From NCBI RefSeq assembly GCF_047549485.1, contig NZ_CP180191.1:3658001-3722000 (forward strand): DNA of 64,000 nucleotides, given 5' to 3'. A model generated the notes under the pieces. The model saw only the letters and a program-made list of their open reading frames with translations, had not been told where the DNA came from and did not search any database. Source of the stretch: Piscinibacterium candidicorallinum. Lineage in GTDB: Bacteria; Pseudomonadota; Gammaproteobacteria; Burkholderiales; Burkholderiaceae_C. Numbering within the stretch: position 1 is the stretch's first letter; each line of letters opens with the position of its first letter. The position numbers and the translations under genes were made by a program. This document shows, in pieces, positions 1 through 7,730 of the stretch.

Positions 1-720
1 TGGGGTCTGAACGACGGGCCCAACGAGCGCAACACGCTCAACCGCAAGTACCTGCTGCAGGCCATGGACGGGTCACTGAAGCGCCTTAACCTGGACTTCG
101 TGGACCTGGCCTACTGCCACCGCCCCGACCCGAACACGCCCATCGAAGAGACCGTCTGGGCCATGAGCGACATGGTCACGCGCGGCCAGGCCCTCTACTG
201 GGGCACGAGCGAATGGAGCGCCGACGAGATCCGCGCCGCGTGGCTGATTGCCGACAAGCACCACCTGCACAAGCCCGTGGTCGAGCAGCCGCAATACAAC
301 CTCTTCCACCGCAAGCGTGTGGAGAAGGAATACGCCCGGCTCTATGAAGACTGCGGCATTGGCCTCACCACCTGGAGCCCGCTGGCCTCGGGTCTCTTGT
401 CCGGCAAGTACCGCAAGGGCATCCCCAAGGGCAGCCGCGGCGCCCTGGAGAACACCAAGTGGCTGGCCGATCAGCTCATCGACAAGCCCAAGAACGCCGC
501 CACGGACAAGCTGGAGAAGGTCGCCAAGGAACTCGGCTGCACCCTCTCCCAGCTCGCCATCGCCTGGTGCGCCAAGAACCCGAATGTCTCCACCGTCATC
601 ACCGGCGCGTCCAAGCTCGCGCAGGTCAAGGAGAACATGAAGGCCGTGGACGTGATCGCCAAGCTCACGCCCGAGGTGATCGCCAAGATCGAAGAGATCA
701 CTGCGCCGCTGGCTGGTTGA
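1..720 (+). CDS. Aldo/keto reductase, KCNAB/YghZ-like (5' truncated by window edge)
   Basis: The frame is open from base 1, so the N-terminal part, including the start and probably the catalytic Asp and Tyr, lies outside the window. The visible 239 residues are the C-terminal two thirds of a TIM-barrel aldo/keto reductase of the voltage-gated potassium channel beta-subunit/YghZ type. Support comes from the segments LDFVDLAYCHRPDPNTPIEE, YWGTSEWSADEI, EQPQYNLFHR and TTWSPLASGLLSGKY, followed by the NADPH-site region VITGASKLAQVKENMKA. It is a soluble cytoplasmic NADPH-dependent reductase of small carbonyl compounds; the substrate is unknown. The gene converges on the minus-strand gene ending at 844, with a strong hairpin and a repeat element in between. 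Confidence 0.93.
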   Translation, partial: WGLNDGPNERNTLNRKYLLQAMDGSLKRLNLDFVDLAYCHRPDPNTPIEETVWAMSDMVTRGQALYWGTSEWSADEIRAAWLIADKHHLHKPVVEQPQYNLFHRKRVEKEYARLYEDCGIGLTTWSPLASGLLSGKYRKGIPKGSRGALENTKWLADQLIDKPKNAATDKLEKVAKELGCTLSQLAIAWCAKNPNVSTVITGASKLAQVKENMKAVDVIAKLTPEVIAKIEEITAPLAG

Positions 721-731
721 TGCGGTTCACC

Positions 732-758
732 GCAGTCCGGGTCTGGCGCCCGGACTGC
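732..758 (+). terminator. Hairpin downstream of the aldo/keto reductase
   Basis: A perfect 10-bp stem, GCAGTCCGGG paired with CCCGGACTGC around a 7-nt loop, begins 12 nt after the stop codon. It is not followed by a T-run, so intrinsic termination is plausible but not certain. Confidence 0.55.
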
Positions 759-780
759 GAAAGCGAGATGGGCTCGGGGA

Positions 781-831
781 GCGGCTCTTCAGGGCAAAGT
801 GGCTGGAGAGGCGCACGGAACAAGCGGAAAG
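781..831 (+). repeat. Dispersed 3'-end hairpin element, copy A
   Basis: This is one of at least six related intergenic elements in the window (others at 2091, 9831, 22404, 27012 and 43939). Hairpin arms CTCTTCAG (785-792) and CTGGAGAG (803-810) are followed by the family tail ACAAGCGGAAAGC. It lies 60 nt downstream of the aldo/keto reductase stop and reads in the same direction as that gene. Confidence 0.6.
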
Positions 832-843
832 CTGATTGACGGG

Positions 844-1218
844 CTAGGCGGCGTCCTCAGACAAAGGCGCCACATACTCTGCCCATCCGATCAGGTTGCC
901 TGCGCCCAAGTGAATCTCCCAGCGGAAGCCCTGCTTGAACAGGTTGGCGTCCTGCTCCAGCACCAGCAGCCGCGCCGTCGCATCAGCACATTCGCCTGGC
1001 GCAAGAAACGACGGCCCTACGAACTCAAGCATTCCGATGAAGTAATCAGTCGATCGGCCGGGGATGCGGTGATTCGGCAGGCGGCGCGACTCGAGGCCGG
1101 ACCGTGCATCGGGTTCAACGCAGACTCGTACACGCGCACAAATCAATGCTTCGCTCAATGGGTTCTCCTGCTGGTCGATAAACGCAAGCGAGCCGAGCAA
1201 GGGATGCATCGCGGCCAC
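844..1218 (-). CDS. Conserved hypothetical protein, possible EF-Tu domain-3-like beta barrel
   Basis: The protein is about 124 residues from a GTG at 1218. The frame stays open upstream of that codon, so the true start could be earlier. The C-terminal half (YFIGMLEFVGPSFLAPGE, then LFKQGFRWEIHLGAGNLIGWAEV) resembles the small beta-barrel domain of elongation-factor-Tu-like hypothetical proteins, with a G-x-R-W-E-I-x-x-G-x-x-x-I-G pattern. There is no signal peptide or membrane segment. It is convergent with the aldo/keto reductase and divergent from the SDR gene. The function is unknown; the fold assignment is my inference from pattern only. Confidence 0.6.
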   Translation of the reverse strand: MAAMHPLLGSLAFIDQQENPLSEALICARVRVCVEPDARSGLESRRLPNHRIPGRSTDYFIGMLEFVGPSFLAPGECADATARLLVLEQDANLFKQGFRWEIHLGAGNLIGWAEYVAPLSEDAA

Positions 1219-1316
1219 CAGCCCAATTCTCGTCTCGGCAGTTGCGGCGCGACAATCGTCCCACGCGGATGAATCGACCTTACGTATCGGCGAGCTTCCG
1301 CCACAGGAGTCAAGAT

Positions 1317-2069
1317 TTGAGCCACCCCACCGCCCTCATCACCAACGCCCTCGAATTCGCCGGCCCGCCATCTGTGCAGGCGCTGCTGGACGCAGGCTTT
1401 GCCGTCACGGTGCATGACCGCAGCTTCACATCCCAACACGCGCGGGACGCCTACGCCGTGGCCCACCCGCAGGTGCGCGTGCTGGCCGAGCAGGCGCCGG
1501 ATGCGGTCATCGCAGCCGCCAGCGGCGAGCACGGCGCGCTGAATGTGCTGGTGAGCAATGACGCCTGGCCCGCGGTGCACGGCCCCACGGAGCAGACGGA
1601 TGTGCAGGCCCTGCGTGACACGCTGGATGCGCTGGTGGTGTTCCCATTTGCGCTGATGCAGGCCGCCATGCCGGTGCTGCGCCGCACGGCCGGCTCGCGG
1701 GTAGTGATGATCACCTCCAACCGCACCCGGCTGCCCGTGAATGGCGGGGCGATTCCTGATGCCGCGCGGGCTGCGCTCAATGCGCTGGTGCGTTCCTTCA
1801 GCATCGAACTCGCACCGGCTGGCATTCCGGTGAACGCGATCGCGCCCAACTATCTGTATAGCGAGACCTACTACCCGAAGGCGGTGTTTGTGGACGACCC
1901 CAAGGGCCGCGCCTTTGTGGAGCAGGTGGTGCCCGCCGGGCGGCTGGCGCGGCCAGAGGAGATCGGCGAACTGGTGCGCTACCTCGCCACAAACACCGGC
2001 ACCTTCATGACCGGCGCGATCATCGACTTCTCCGGCGGCTGGCCGGTGGCACCTAGGCGCCCGGACTAG
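1317..2069 (+). CDS. SDR-family protein, halohydrin-dehalogenase-like, catalytic Tyr replaced by Pro
   Basis: The chosen start is TTG at 1317, preceded by AGGAG with 7-nt spacing; it gives 250 residues beginning MSHPTALITN, close to the 254 of HheC. The nucleophile-binding motif T-x4-F-x-G of halohydrin dehalogenases is present (Thr9, Phe14, Gly16), replacing the Gly-rich NAD motif of ordinary SDRs. The halide-loop segment AIAPNYLYSE (Asn178, Tyr179) matches the family PNYL loop. The catalytic pattern S-x12-Y-x3-R keeps Ser134 and Arg151 with exact spacing, but position 147 is Pro (codon CCT at 1755-1757) instead of Tyr. The family normally opens epoxides and dehalogenates vicinal haloalcohols without NAD. 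This copy may be inactive, or may do different chemistry. In-frame ATG codons at 1242 and 1269 are alternatives with weaker ribosome sites. Confidence 0.85.
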   Translation: MSHPTALITNALEFAGPPSVQALLDAGFAVTVHDRSFTSQHARDAYAVAHPQVRVLAEQAPDAVIAAASGEHGALNVLVSNDAWPAVHGPTEQTDVQALRDTLDALVVFPFALMQAAMPVLRRTAGSRVVMITSNRTRLPVNGGAIPDAARAALNALVRSFSIELAPAGIPVNAIAPNYLYSETYYPKAVFVDDPKGRAFVEQVVPAGRLARPEEIGELVRYLATNTGTFMTGAIIDFSGGWPVAPRRPD

Positions 2070-2090
2070 CGCAGCAAGATCGGCTCTGGA

Positions 2091-2143
2091 TGCGGCTTTC
2101 CAGACCAAAATGGCTGAAGAACCGCGCAGGACAAGCGGAAAGG
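2091..2143 (+). repeat. Dispersed 3'-end hairpin element, copy B
   Basis: A first hairpin (arms around CTTTCCAG and GGCTGAAG) is followed by CCGC-GCAGGACAA-GCGG, a second small hairpin with a 9-nt loop, then GAAAGGC. It begins 21 nt after the SDR stop and reads in the same direction as the SDR gene. The minus-strand gene ending at 2160 converges from the other side. Confidence 0.62.
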
Positions 2144-2159
2144 CACGGTGGACGTTCGT

Positions 2160-2561
2160 TCAGCGCGGGCTGCTCCACTTGCCGCCCTGCGCCAGGCAGC
2201 TCTTGCGCGTGTCTTCGAGCAGCTTGGCGTCGCGCTTGTAGTAGCGGGCGTTCATCGCGCCGCCAAAGATGCCCTCGCAGGTGGCCTGCGGATTGGGCGG
2301 GCAGGCGGCCGAGAAGCTGAGCTTGGCGGTGTAGGTCTCGCCGGCGAGCGTGAATTCGCTCATGCCCTTGCAGGCCTCGCGGAACTCGGCCGGGGGCATG
2401 GTGCGGTTCTCGGCGCAGTCGCTGATGAGCACGCGCTGCGCGCCAATCTTGAAGTCACCTTCCAGCAGGCAGGTCTTCTCCTGCGCCATGGCAGGGGTGG
2501 CAATGACCAGCAGCAGCGCAGCGCCAGCCAGTGCGTGAGACAGTGAGGGGATGGCAAGCAT
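2160..2561 (-). CDS. Secreted Cys-rich hypothetical protein
   Basis: The protein has 133 residues from ATG at 2561, with GGAGG 7 nt upstream, which decides the start over longer open-frame options. A clear Sec signal peptide (hydrophobic ALAGAALLLVIATPAMA, cleavage near AMA-QE) precedes a mature domain with six cysteines (about residues 31, 49, 64, 87, 94 and 122), an even number that would allow three disulfides in the periplasm. I do not recognise the family. The gene is divergent from the GFA gene that starts at 2721 and converges with the SDR gene. Confidence 0.72.
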   Translation of the reverse strand: MLAIPSLSHALAGAALLLVIATPAMAQEKTCLLEGDFKIGAQRVLISDCAENRTMPPAEFREACKGMSEFTLAGETYTAKLSFSAACPPNPQATCEGIFGGAMNARYYKRDAKLLEDTRKSCLAQGGKWSSPR

Positions 2562-2681
2562 GGGGGCCTCCGGTGCAGCGTGCCGCCCGGCGCGGCGCGC
2601 AGGGCTCGGCAGTACGGTTGTATCGGAGTCCGCGTCGCGCATCCACCCGGTACCGCCCGCGCCTCGCCCGAACATGGGATC

Positions 2682-2720
2682 GGCGCACTAAGCTGGCCGC
2701 TCTCCCTCCCGGAGCACGCC
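2682..2720 (+). promoter_or_regulatory. Leader of the GFA gene, shared with the relic at 8661
   Basis: GGCGCACTAAGCTG (2682-2695) stands 25 nt before the GFA start codon, and the same 14-mer stands 24 nt before the ATG of a relic at 8699. GGAG at 2711 is the probable ribosome site. Whether TAAGCT acts as a -10 element is not shown; no convincing -35 is seen. Confidence 0.35.
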
Positions 2721-3083
2721 ATGCACGAAGGTTCCTGCCACTGCGGCGCCATTCGCCTCACGCTGCCTGCCACACCCACCAAGGCCACGCTGTGCAACTG
2801 CTCGGCCTGCCGGCGTGTGGGCGGGCCCTGGGTGTACTTCGAGTGGGGCACGGTCAAGATCGAGTACGACGAGGGCGCGCGTGGCGAATACGTCTGGGGC
2901 GACCGCACCCTGACCCGCGTGTTCTGCAAGCGCTGCGGCTGCAGCACCCACTGGGAGCCGATCAACCCGGAACCTGGTGCACGTCAGGGTGTGCATCTGG
3001 GCAACTTCTCGCGCGAGCTGCTGGCCAGTGTGCCGGTGCGGCGCTTCGATGGCGCGGACAGCTGGACCTTCATCGACCCCTGA
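2721..3083 (+). CDS. GFA/CENP-V fold zinc protein
   Basis: The protein has 120 residues from ATG at 2721, with CGGAG upstream. It carries the zinc-binding cysteines typical of the glutathione-dependent formaldehyde-activating (GFA) fold: CHC at 6-8, C25-N-C27-x2-C30, and C69-x2-C72-x-C74 followed by THW. Family members bind structural and catalytic zinc and some act on S-hydroxymethylglutathione, but for short stand-alone GFA proteins the substrate is generally unknown. It is cytoplasmic. A decayed second copy seems to lie near 8.7 kb. The minus-strand membrane protein ending at 3131 converges with it. Confidence 0.88.
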   Translation: MHEGSCHCGAIRLTLPATPTKATLCNCSACRRVGGPWVYFEWGTVKIEYDEGARGEYVWGDRTLTRVFCKRCGCSTHWEPINPEPGARQGVHLGNFSRELLASVPVRRFDGADSWTFIDP

Positions 3084-3130
3084 TCGACCCATGACCGCCG
3101 CGCCATCCGCATCAATGCGTGCCGCAAGCT

Positions 3131-3889
3131 TCAGCCGCGACGCAGCAGCCGCACGCCCAGGCCCATGAGCCAGAGGCTCCACACGATGAACGCGGCCATG
3201 GGCGCATGCGCCAGGGGGCCGACGCCGAACCCAATGGCCGTGCCGAGCTGCTCGCTCAAGCCCACCATGAAGAGGGTCGCGGCAAGCCAGCCCGCCGCCT
3301 TCAACCAGGCGGGCTGAGCAACGGCCCGAACCATCAGGATCGTCCAAGCCGCCATCAGCATCTGGCCCAGATGCTCGCCGAGGCCCACGCCCAGCAGCTG
3401 GTGCTGAGCAGCAAACAGCTGCTCGATGCCCGCTGCATCGGCCGGGCTGGCAAAGGCATGCAGGCGCGCCAGCATGGGCACAAGGAAGGTCCAGCGTGCC
3501 AGGGCGATCCATTGCACCAGGGCGCTCGCTAGACCCACAAGCGTGGCCGTGCGCATGCGCGGATCGTCCCGGTCGAGCGCGAGCAGGCCGAAGGCAAACA
3601 CGCCGATGCTCATCGCATAGGCATACCAGACCCAAACGAGGCCCGGGCCAGCGCCGTAGAAGGTGCGCAGCGCGTCGGCGGCTGGCGCGCGCAGCACCTC
3701 GGGGTAGTGGAAGCTGGCACTCAGGATGCCGAAGGGCACCTGCACGATCAGCGGGAAGAGCAGCAGAGCCCAGGCGCCCAAGCGGCGGGCCGTCGTGAGG
3801 GGTCGCGCGGCGCTGGCAGCAGGCGTGTCGGTGGCAGGCGACGCAGCCACAGCGGCCGGGCGGATGGACAGGATAGGCAGGGAAGACAT
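3131..3889 (-). CDS. Multi-pass membrane protein, DUF4386-like
   Basis: The protein has 252 residues with an Ala/Pro-rich hydrophilic N-terminus (residues 1-35) and about six hydrophobic segments, including LGAWALLLFPLIVQVPFGIL, VWVWYAYAMSIGVFAFGLLA and WLAATLFMVGLSEQLGTAIG. The arrangement fits an inner-membrane protein of the DUF4386 type; no catalytic motif is visible. The start is ATG at 3889. A 97-nt gap separates it from the next minus-strand gene, so they may be co-transcribed. The function is unknown. Confidence 0.65.
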   Translation of the reverse strand: MSSLPILSIRPAAVAASPATDTPAASAARPLTTARRLGAWALLLFPLIVQVPFGILSASFHYPEVLRAPAADALRTFYGAGPGLVWVWYAYAMSIGVFAFGLLALDRDDPRMRTATLVGLASALVQWIALARWTFLVPMLARLHAFASPADAAGIEQLFAAQHQLLGVGLGEHLGQMLMAAWTILMVRAVAQPAWLKAAGWLAATLFMVGLSEQLGTAIGFGVGPLAHAPMAAFIVWSLWLMGLGVRLLRRG

Positions 3890-3986
3890 GGTCAGGCTCC
3901 AATCAATACGCCGGCGAGCGGCGCGGTGGCGATACGGGTACGAGTGGGATGTGCGTCAGTCCGTTGGGGGTTCGACGAGGCAGGCC

Positions 3987-4454
3987 TCAGGGCTTGAACA
4001 CCAGGCTGATGCCGGGTGTGGGATTCACCTTGGTCTTGAAGCCATGGGCCGCGGGAATGACGGCCACCCCGAGGCGCAGCGCCACATTGGGGTGCGGTCT
4101 GACCTGCGCGCCGGCCTCGATGATCACGAAATTGCGTCCGTCGCGCGGTCCGTCCACGCCACGCAGCGCTGAGGCCGAGACATACCAGCGGTCATCGATC
4201 CAGCGCGTCGCGCCGATGCGCGCAAAGCCCGAGGCCTCGCTGCGCGCCGACCCGGGGTCGCGCAGGATGGTGCTGTAGTAGCCGGCGTGCACGGAGTAGT
4301 CGCCCTTGCGGTACTCCAGGCCCACGGACGGATTGCGGAACCCGTTCAGGCTCCACTCGCTGCGGTCGCTCTGGGCGAGGGCGGACACGGCGCTGCCGAG
4401 CAGCAGGATGGCAAATACCGACTTGCGGGTGGCGCGGACTGCGGTCAAGCTCAT
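3987..4454 (-). CDS. Secreted small beta-barrel-like protein
   Basis: The protein has 155 residues from ATG at 4454, chosen because AAGGAG lies 7 nt upstream; a TTG two codons earlier is less likely. The N-terminus is a signal peptide ending SALAQ. The rest alternates short polar and aromatic strands (NPSVGLEYRKGDYSVHAGYY, RWYVSASALRG, NVALRLGVAVIP) and ends GISLVFKP, which suggests a small outer-membrane barrel or periplasmic beta protein. It is divergent from the AraC-type gene by only about 35-70 nt, so it is a natural candidate target of that regulator (inference). Confidence 0.68.
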   Translation of the reverse strand: MSLTAVRATRKSVFAILLLGSAVSALAQSDRSEWSLNGFRNPSVGLEYRKGDYSVHAGYYSTILRDPGSARSEASGFARIGATRWIDDRWYVSASALRGVDGPRDGRNFVIIEAGAQVRPHPNVALRLGVAVIPAAHGFKTKVNPTPGISLVFKP

Positions 4455-4488
4455 GGTCAATCTCCTTCAAGACAGAGGGCTGGGATGA

Positions 4489-5583
4489 GTGACAGTCTGT
4501 GCGTCGCCCACCCCGGCAACCATGACCCAATACGCAGCCGGCATGACCCAACGCGCATTTCGCAGCCCCACCGTCTCTGCCGGCCTGGCGCATGGTCTGC
4601 AGCAGTACGCCGTCGCAATCGGCCAGAGCCCGGCCCAGGTGCTGGCTGCCTTCGGGCGCCATGCCCGCTATCTGAGCGAACCGGACTACCGCATTCCGTG
4701 TGCGGACTACGACCGCGCCTTCGTCCAGCTGGCCGCACAGGGCGACGAGGCGCTCTTCGGCCTGCAGTTCGGCGCAGCCTCGCGGCTGGCTGACTTGGGC
4801 GTGCTGGGCTTCGTGCTGCTGTCCAGCGCCACGCTCGGCGAGGCCTTGCGGGCTTATCAGCAGTACCAGCGCGCGCTGGGCGAGACCTTGCAGCTGGACC
4901 TGCAGGTGCAGGGTGCGCAGGCGCGCCTGAATCTCCTGCCGGTGGACCCGAGCGCAGCGCAGCCGCACCGCATCGAGGCCATGGTGGCCGCCGTCCATGT
5001 GCTGATTGCCGAGCTGTGCGGACGCGCGCTGACCTGGCAGGCGGTGTACCTGCCGCATCTGGATGGCAGCGCGTTGTCAGCACGGCGAACGCAGGCGGCT
5101 GCGCGGCTGCTGGGCTGCGCGCCACAGGTGGGCGCGGCAGCCCTCGTGTTTGCCGCCACGGCGCTGGATCAGGCCGTGCGCCCCTCGGGTGCGGATGCCT
5201 CGCTGGCCGCCGCCCTGCACGCCCACATGCAGCGCCGCCTCCAGGCGCTGCCCAGCGAGGGCGTGGCCACCCGCGCCGGCGCGGCTCTGCGCCGCCGGAT
5301 CAAGCATTGCGAGCAGCCCAGTCTGGGCGACATTGCCTCAGACCTCGCCATGAGCCCACGCGCCTTGCAGGCCCAGCTGCAGGCCGAGGGCCAGAGCTTC
5401 CGCGCCCTGGCCGACCTGATCCGGCAGGAAACTGCCGAGTTCTTCCTGCGCCGTGGCGCGACCACGCGGGAGGTCGCCACCCTGCTGGGCTTTTCCGAAG
5501 AAGCCGCGTTCTCGCGCGCCTTCAAGCGCTGGGCCGGCTTGCCGCCAGACACCTGGCGCAGACAGGCTGCGCCAGCGCAATGA
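4489..5583 (+). CDS. AraC-family transcriptional regulator (arabinose-binding-like N-domain)
   Basis: The protein has up to 364 residues. The N-terminal 200 residues match the AraC-type ligand-binding domain seen in OruR/ArgR-like regulators (LAHGLQQYAVAIGQSPAQVL, then the LGVLGFVLLSSATLGEALRA region). The C-terminal 100 form the double helix-turn-helix, with PSLGDIASDLAMSPRALQAQ followed by ATTREVATLLGFSEEAAFSR and FKRWAGLPPDTWRR. The start is uncertain: GTG at 4489, ATG at 4522 or ATG at 4543; none has a good ribosome site. It sits head-to-head with the secreted barrel-like protein gene and may control it. The effector is unknown. Confidence 0.88.
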   Translation: MTVCASPTPATMTQYAAGMTQRAFRSPTVSAGLAHGLQQYAVAIGQSPAQVLAAFGRHARYLSEPDYRIPCADYDRAFVQLAAQGDEALFGLQFGAASRLADLGVLGFVLLSSATLGEALRAYQQYQRALGETLQLDLQVQGAQARLNLLPVDPSAAQPHRIEAMVAAVHVLIAELCGRALTWQAVYLPHLDGSALSARRTQAAARLLGCAPQVGAAALVFAATALDQAVRPSGADASLAAALHAHMQRRLQALPSEGVATRAGAALRRRIKHCEQPSLGDIASDLAMSPRALQAQLQAEGQSFRALADLIRQETAEFFLRRGATTREVATLLGFSEEAAFSRAFKRWAGLPPDTWRRQAAPAQ

Positions 5584-5743
5584 CCGCTTTGCGATGACCG
5601 CTCGGCAACGCCGCGCGGCGCGGCCAAGCGCAGCGCGCCTGCAGCCCGTGCATCCAGTTACGCCACCCGTCACTTTGATCATCGACCGGCATGCGGCTCG
5701 CACCTAGTCTGCGGTGCACCACAGCACCCACCAGGGAGGGGTC

Positions 5744-6685
5744 ATGAGCCCGCCAGCCGCAAGTCTGCACCGCCTGACCCTGATCGCATGCCTGCTCGGC
5801 CTGCTGCATGCGCCGGGTTCCGCCCGGGCGCAGGACGCGCCGCTGATCCCCAAGGGTGCAACGATCGAGCAAACGGCACCGCAAGCCGATGGGCGCCGCC
5901 TGACCAGCCTGTGCATGGGGCGCGGCTCACCCCTGGTCCTGATCGAGGCCGGACTGGGCGAGCCGGGCACCTTGAGCGGCAGCTGGACGGCGGTCATGAC
6001 GCAGGTGTCCACGCAGACCCGGGTCTGCATCTACGACCGCGCCGGCATCGGGGCCAGCAGCCTCGCGCCGGCCGGCCCGCGCAGCCCGGCCGTCGTGCTG
6101 CAGGACCGCGCGGCGGTGCTGCAGAGCCTCCTGGGGTCGCGCCCGGCGCCTTATGTCGCCGTCGGCCACTCGATTGGCGGGCTGATCCTGATGGCATCCA
6201 CTGCGCCCGAGGCCCCAACGCGCGTCTTCCCGGTGGCCGCCGCAGTGCTGGTGGACAGCGCCCATCCAGACCAATGGACACGCTGGGTCAAGCTGCTTGA
6301 GGATGCTGCCGCGCGCGGTGACCGCAGTGGCGACGGTGGACGGCAAGCACTCGCCGCGCAGTGGGCGGCCCCCGACCGTAATCCGGAACGCCTGGACCTT
6401 CAGGCGCTTGCGGCAGCCGCGCGGCGTGCGCCCGGCTTTGGCGCAGCGCCGCTGACCCTGCTGCGCCATGCCGATCAATGGAAGGTGGATCCCGCGCTCT
6501 CGCCCGCGCTGGCCGCGCAGGTACAGGCCAGCATGACCGAATTGCAGAAGGACCTGCTCAAGCAGAGCAGCAAGGCGAGCCTGCGCGCCTCCGCCCAGGG
6601 CGGGCATGCCCTGCAGGCCGAGGATCCGGCGCTGGTGGCAGCGGCCATCCTCGAACACGTGGCCGCGCTGCGCAGTCGCCCCTGA
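5744..6685 (+). CDS. Secreted alpha/beta hydrolase
   Basis: The protein has 313 residues from ATG at 5744, preceded by AGGGAGGGG. A Sec signal peptide (LTLIACLLGLLHAPGSARAQ) directs it to the periplasm. The alpha/beta-hydrolase core shows GRGSPLVLIEAGLG (oxyanion region), IYDRAGIGAS and the nucleophile elbow GHSIGG with Ser143. A late Gly-Gly-His (His288, GGHALQAEDP) is the probable catalytic His. The acidic member of the triad is not obvious; VLVDSAHPDQ is one possibility. Ester or amide substrates cannot be predicted. About 156 nt follow before the next gene, with nothing recognisable. Confidence 0.85.
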   Translation: MSPPAASLHRLTLIACLLGLLHAPGSARAQDAPLIPKGATIEQTAPQADGRRLTSLCMGRGSPLVLIEAGLGEPGTLSGSWTAVMTQVSTQTRVCIYDRAGIGASSLAPAGPRSPAVVLQDRAAVLQSLLGSRPAPYVAVGHSIGGLILMASTAPEAPTRVFPVAAAVLVDSAHPDQWTRWVKLLEDAAARGDRSGDGGRQALAAQWAAPDRNPERLDLQALAAAARRAPGFGAAPLTLLRHADQWKVDPALSPALAAQVQASMTELQKDLLKQSSKASLRASAQGGHALQAEDPALVAAAILEHVAALRSRP

Positions 6686-6841
6686 GGATGCAGCGCACGC
6701 TGCCCTTGCTGCGTCGCGCCACGCCCATTGCAGCAGAGGCGGTCTGGGCGATGCCGAAACGGCAAGCACCCAGTCTCGCGCACGGCCCGGTCACAAATTT
6801 CTGCGTGCTCCAGTCAAAGAGTTCATCGCCGCAGCTGCGGC

Positions 6842-7699
6842 ATGAACCGGAGCACACAGATGCCTTCCTCCTCCTCGAACAAAGCTCAACGTCCCATCCC
6901 TGCACTGCTGCGCCGGCTCACACTGGCGGCCGGCCTCGGTGCCGCCGCTCACGCCCAGGCTGCGACCGGCCCCGTTCCAGAGCCTGCGGCGCTGGCCCAG
7001 GATGTACCTGTGGTCGCCGTGGTGAACGTCCCGGCCCCCTGGTATGCCGCAGACGCGCTGATCAGCAAGCGCATGAAAGCCACCACGGCCGAGTATCAGG
7101 CCGCCCCGGGGCTGCTCTGGAAGTACTACACACTCGCCGACAACGCGCCCGACCTGAGCCCGCTGGTTCCGACCGACGTGGCGCGCATGCCGGCCCGCGC
7201 CGACACCGAGCGCACCTTCGGCGGCATCTATCTCTGGAAGGATGCACGTGCAGCCGGCAACTGGTTCGGGCCGGCCTGGTTCGAGCGCGTGCGCAAGAGC
7301 CGGGGGGTGGAGGGCCGCGTGCGCCTGTTCGAGGCGCCGGTGGTGCTGGACAACACGCCGACCCGCACCGACCCGGCCAGCCTCGGCGGACGCTATGCCG
7401 TAGCCACGCTGCTGACAGTGCCCATGCCGGCCGGCCTGTCGCGCGAGACCCTGATTGCCGCCTTCCGTGCCTCGACACCGACCTACCGCGCCGTCGAGGG
7501 CCTGCAGCGCAAGTACTTCATCATCACGGCCGATGGCCGCATGGGCGGCATCTATCTCTGGCGCAGCCTGACCGATGCGCAGGCACACTTCACGCCGGCG
7601 GCGCTGGCCGCTGCACGCACGCGCTACGGTGCCGCGCCCGTGCTCGAATGGTTCGAAGTCCCGCTAGTGGTGGCGGGTCAGACGGGCAGCACACAGTGA
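6842..7699 (+). CDS. Secreted protein with two YdhR/ABM-like domains
   Basis: The protein has 285 residues from ATG at 6842. After a signal-like N-terminus (LTLAAGLGAAAHAQA) it holds two related ferredoxin-like repeats, about 55-150 and 170-275. Each has a G-L-x-x-K-Y segment (GLLWKYYTL; GLQRKYFII), then GGIYLW followed by a W/F-F-P motif and a terminal E-x-P-V/L-V strand (RLFEAPVVL; EWFEVPLVV). This matches the dimeric alpha+beta barrel of YdhR-type putative monooxygenases, here duplicated in one chain so it could fold as an internal pseudo-dimer. The export signal is unusual for the family. The sigma factor gene starts 31 nt downstream, suggesting co-transcription. Confidence 0.75.
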   Translation: MNRSTQMPSSSSNKAQRPIPALLRRLTLAAGLGAAAHAQAATGPVPEPAALAQDVPVVAVVNVPAPWYAADALISKRMKATTAEYQAAPGLLWKYYTLADNAPDLSPLVPTDVARMPARADTERTFGGIYLWKDARAAGNWFGPAWFERVRKSRGVEGRVRLFEAPVVLDNTPTRTDPASLGGRYAVATLLTVPMPAGLSRETLIAAFRASTPTYRAVEGLQRKYFIITADGRMGGIYLWRSLTDAQAHFTPAALAAARTRYGAAPVLEWFEVPLVVAGQTGSTQ

Positions 7700-7730
7700 G
7701 CTTGAGTCATCACAGCGGATCGGAGCGCGC

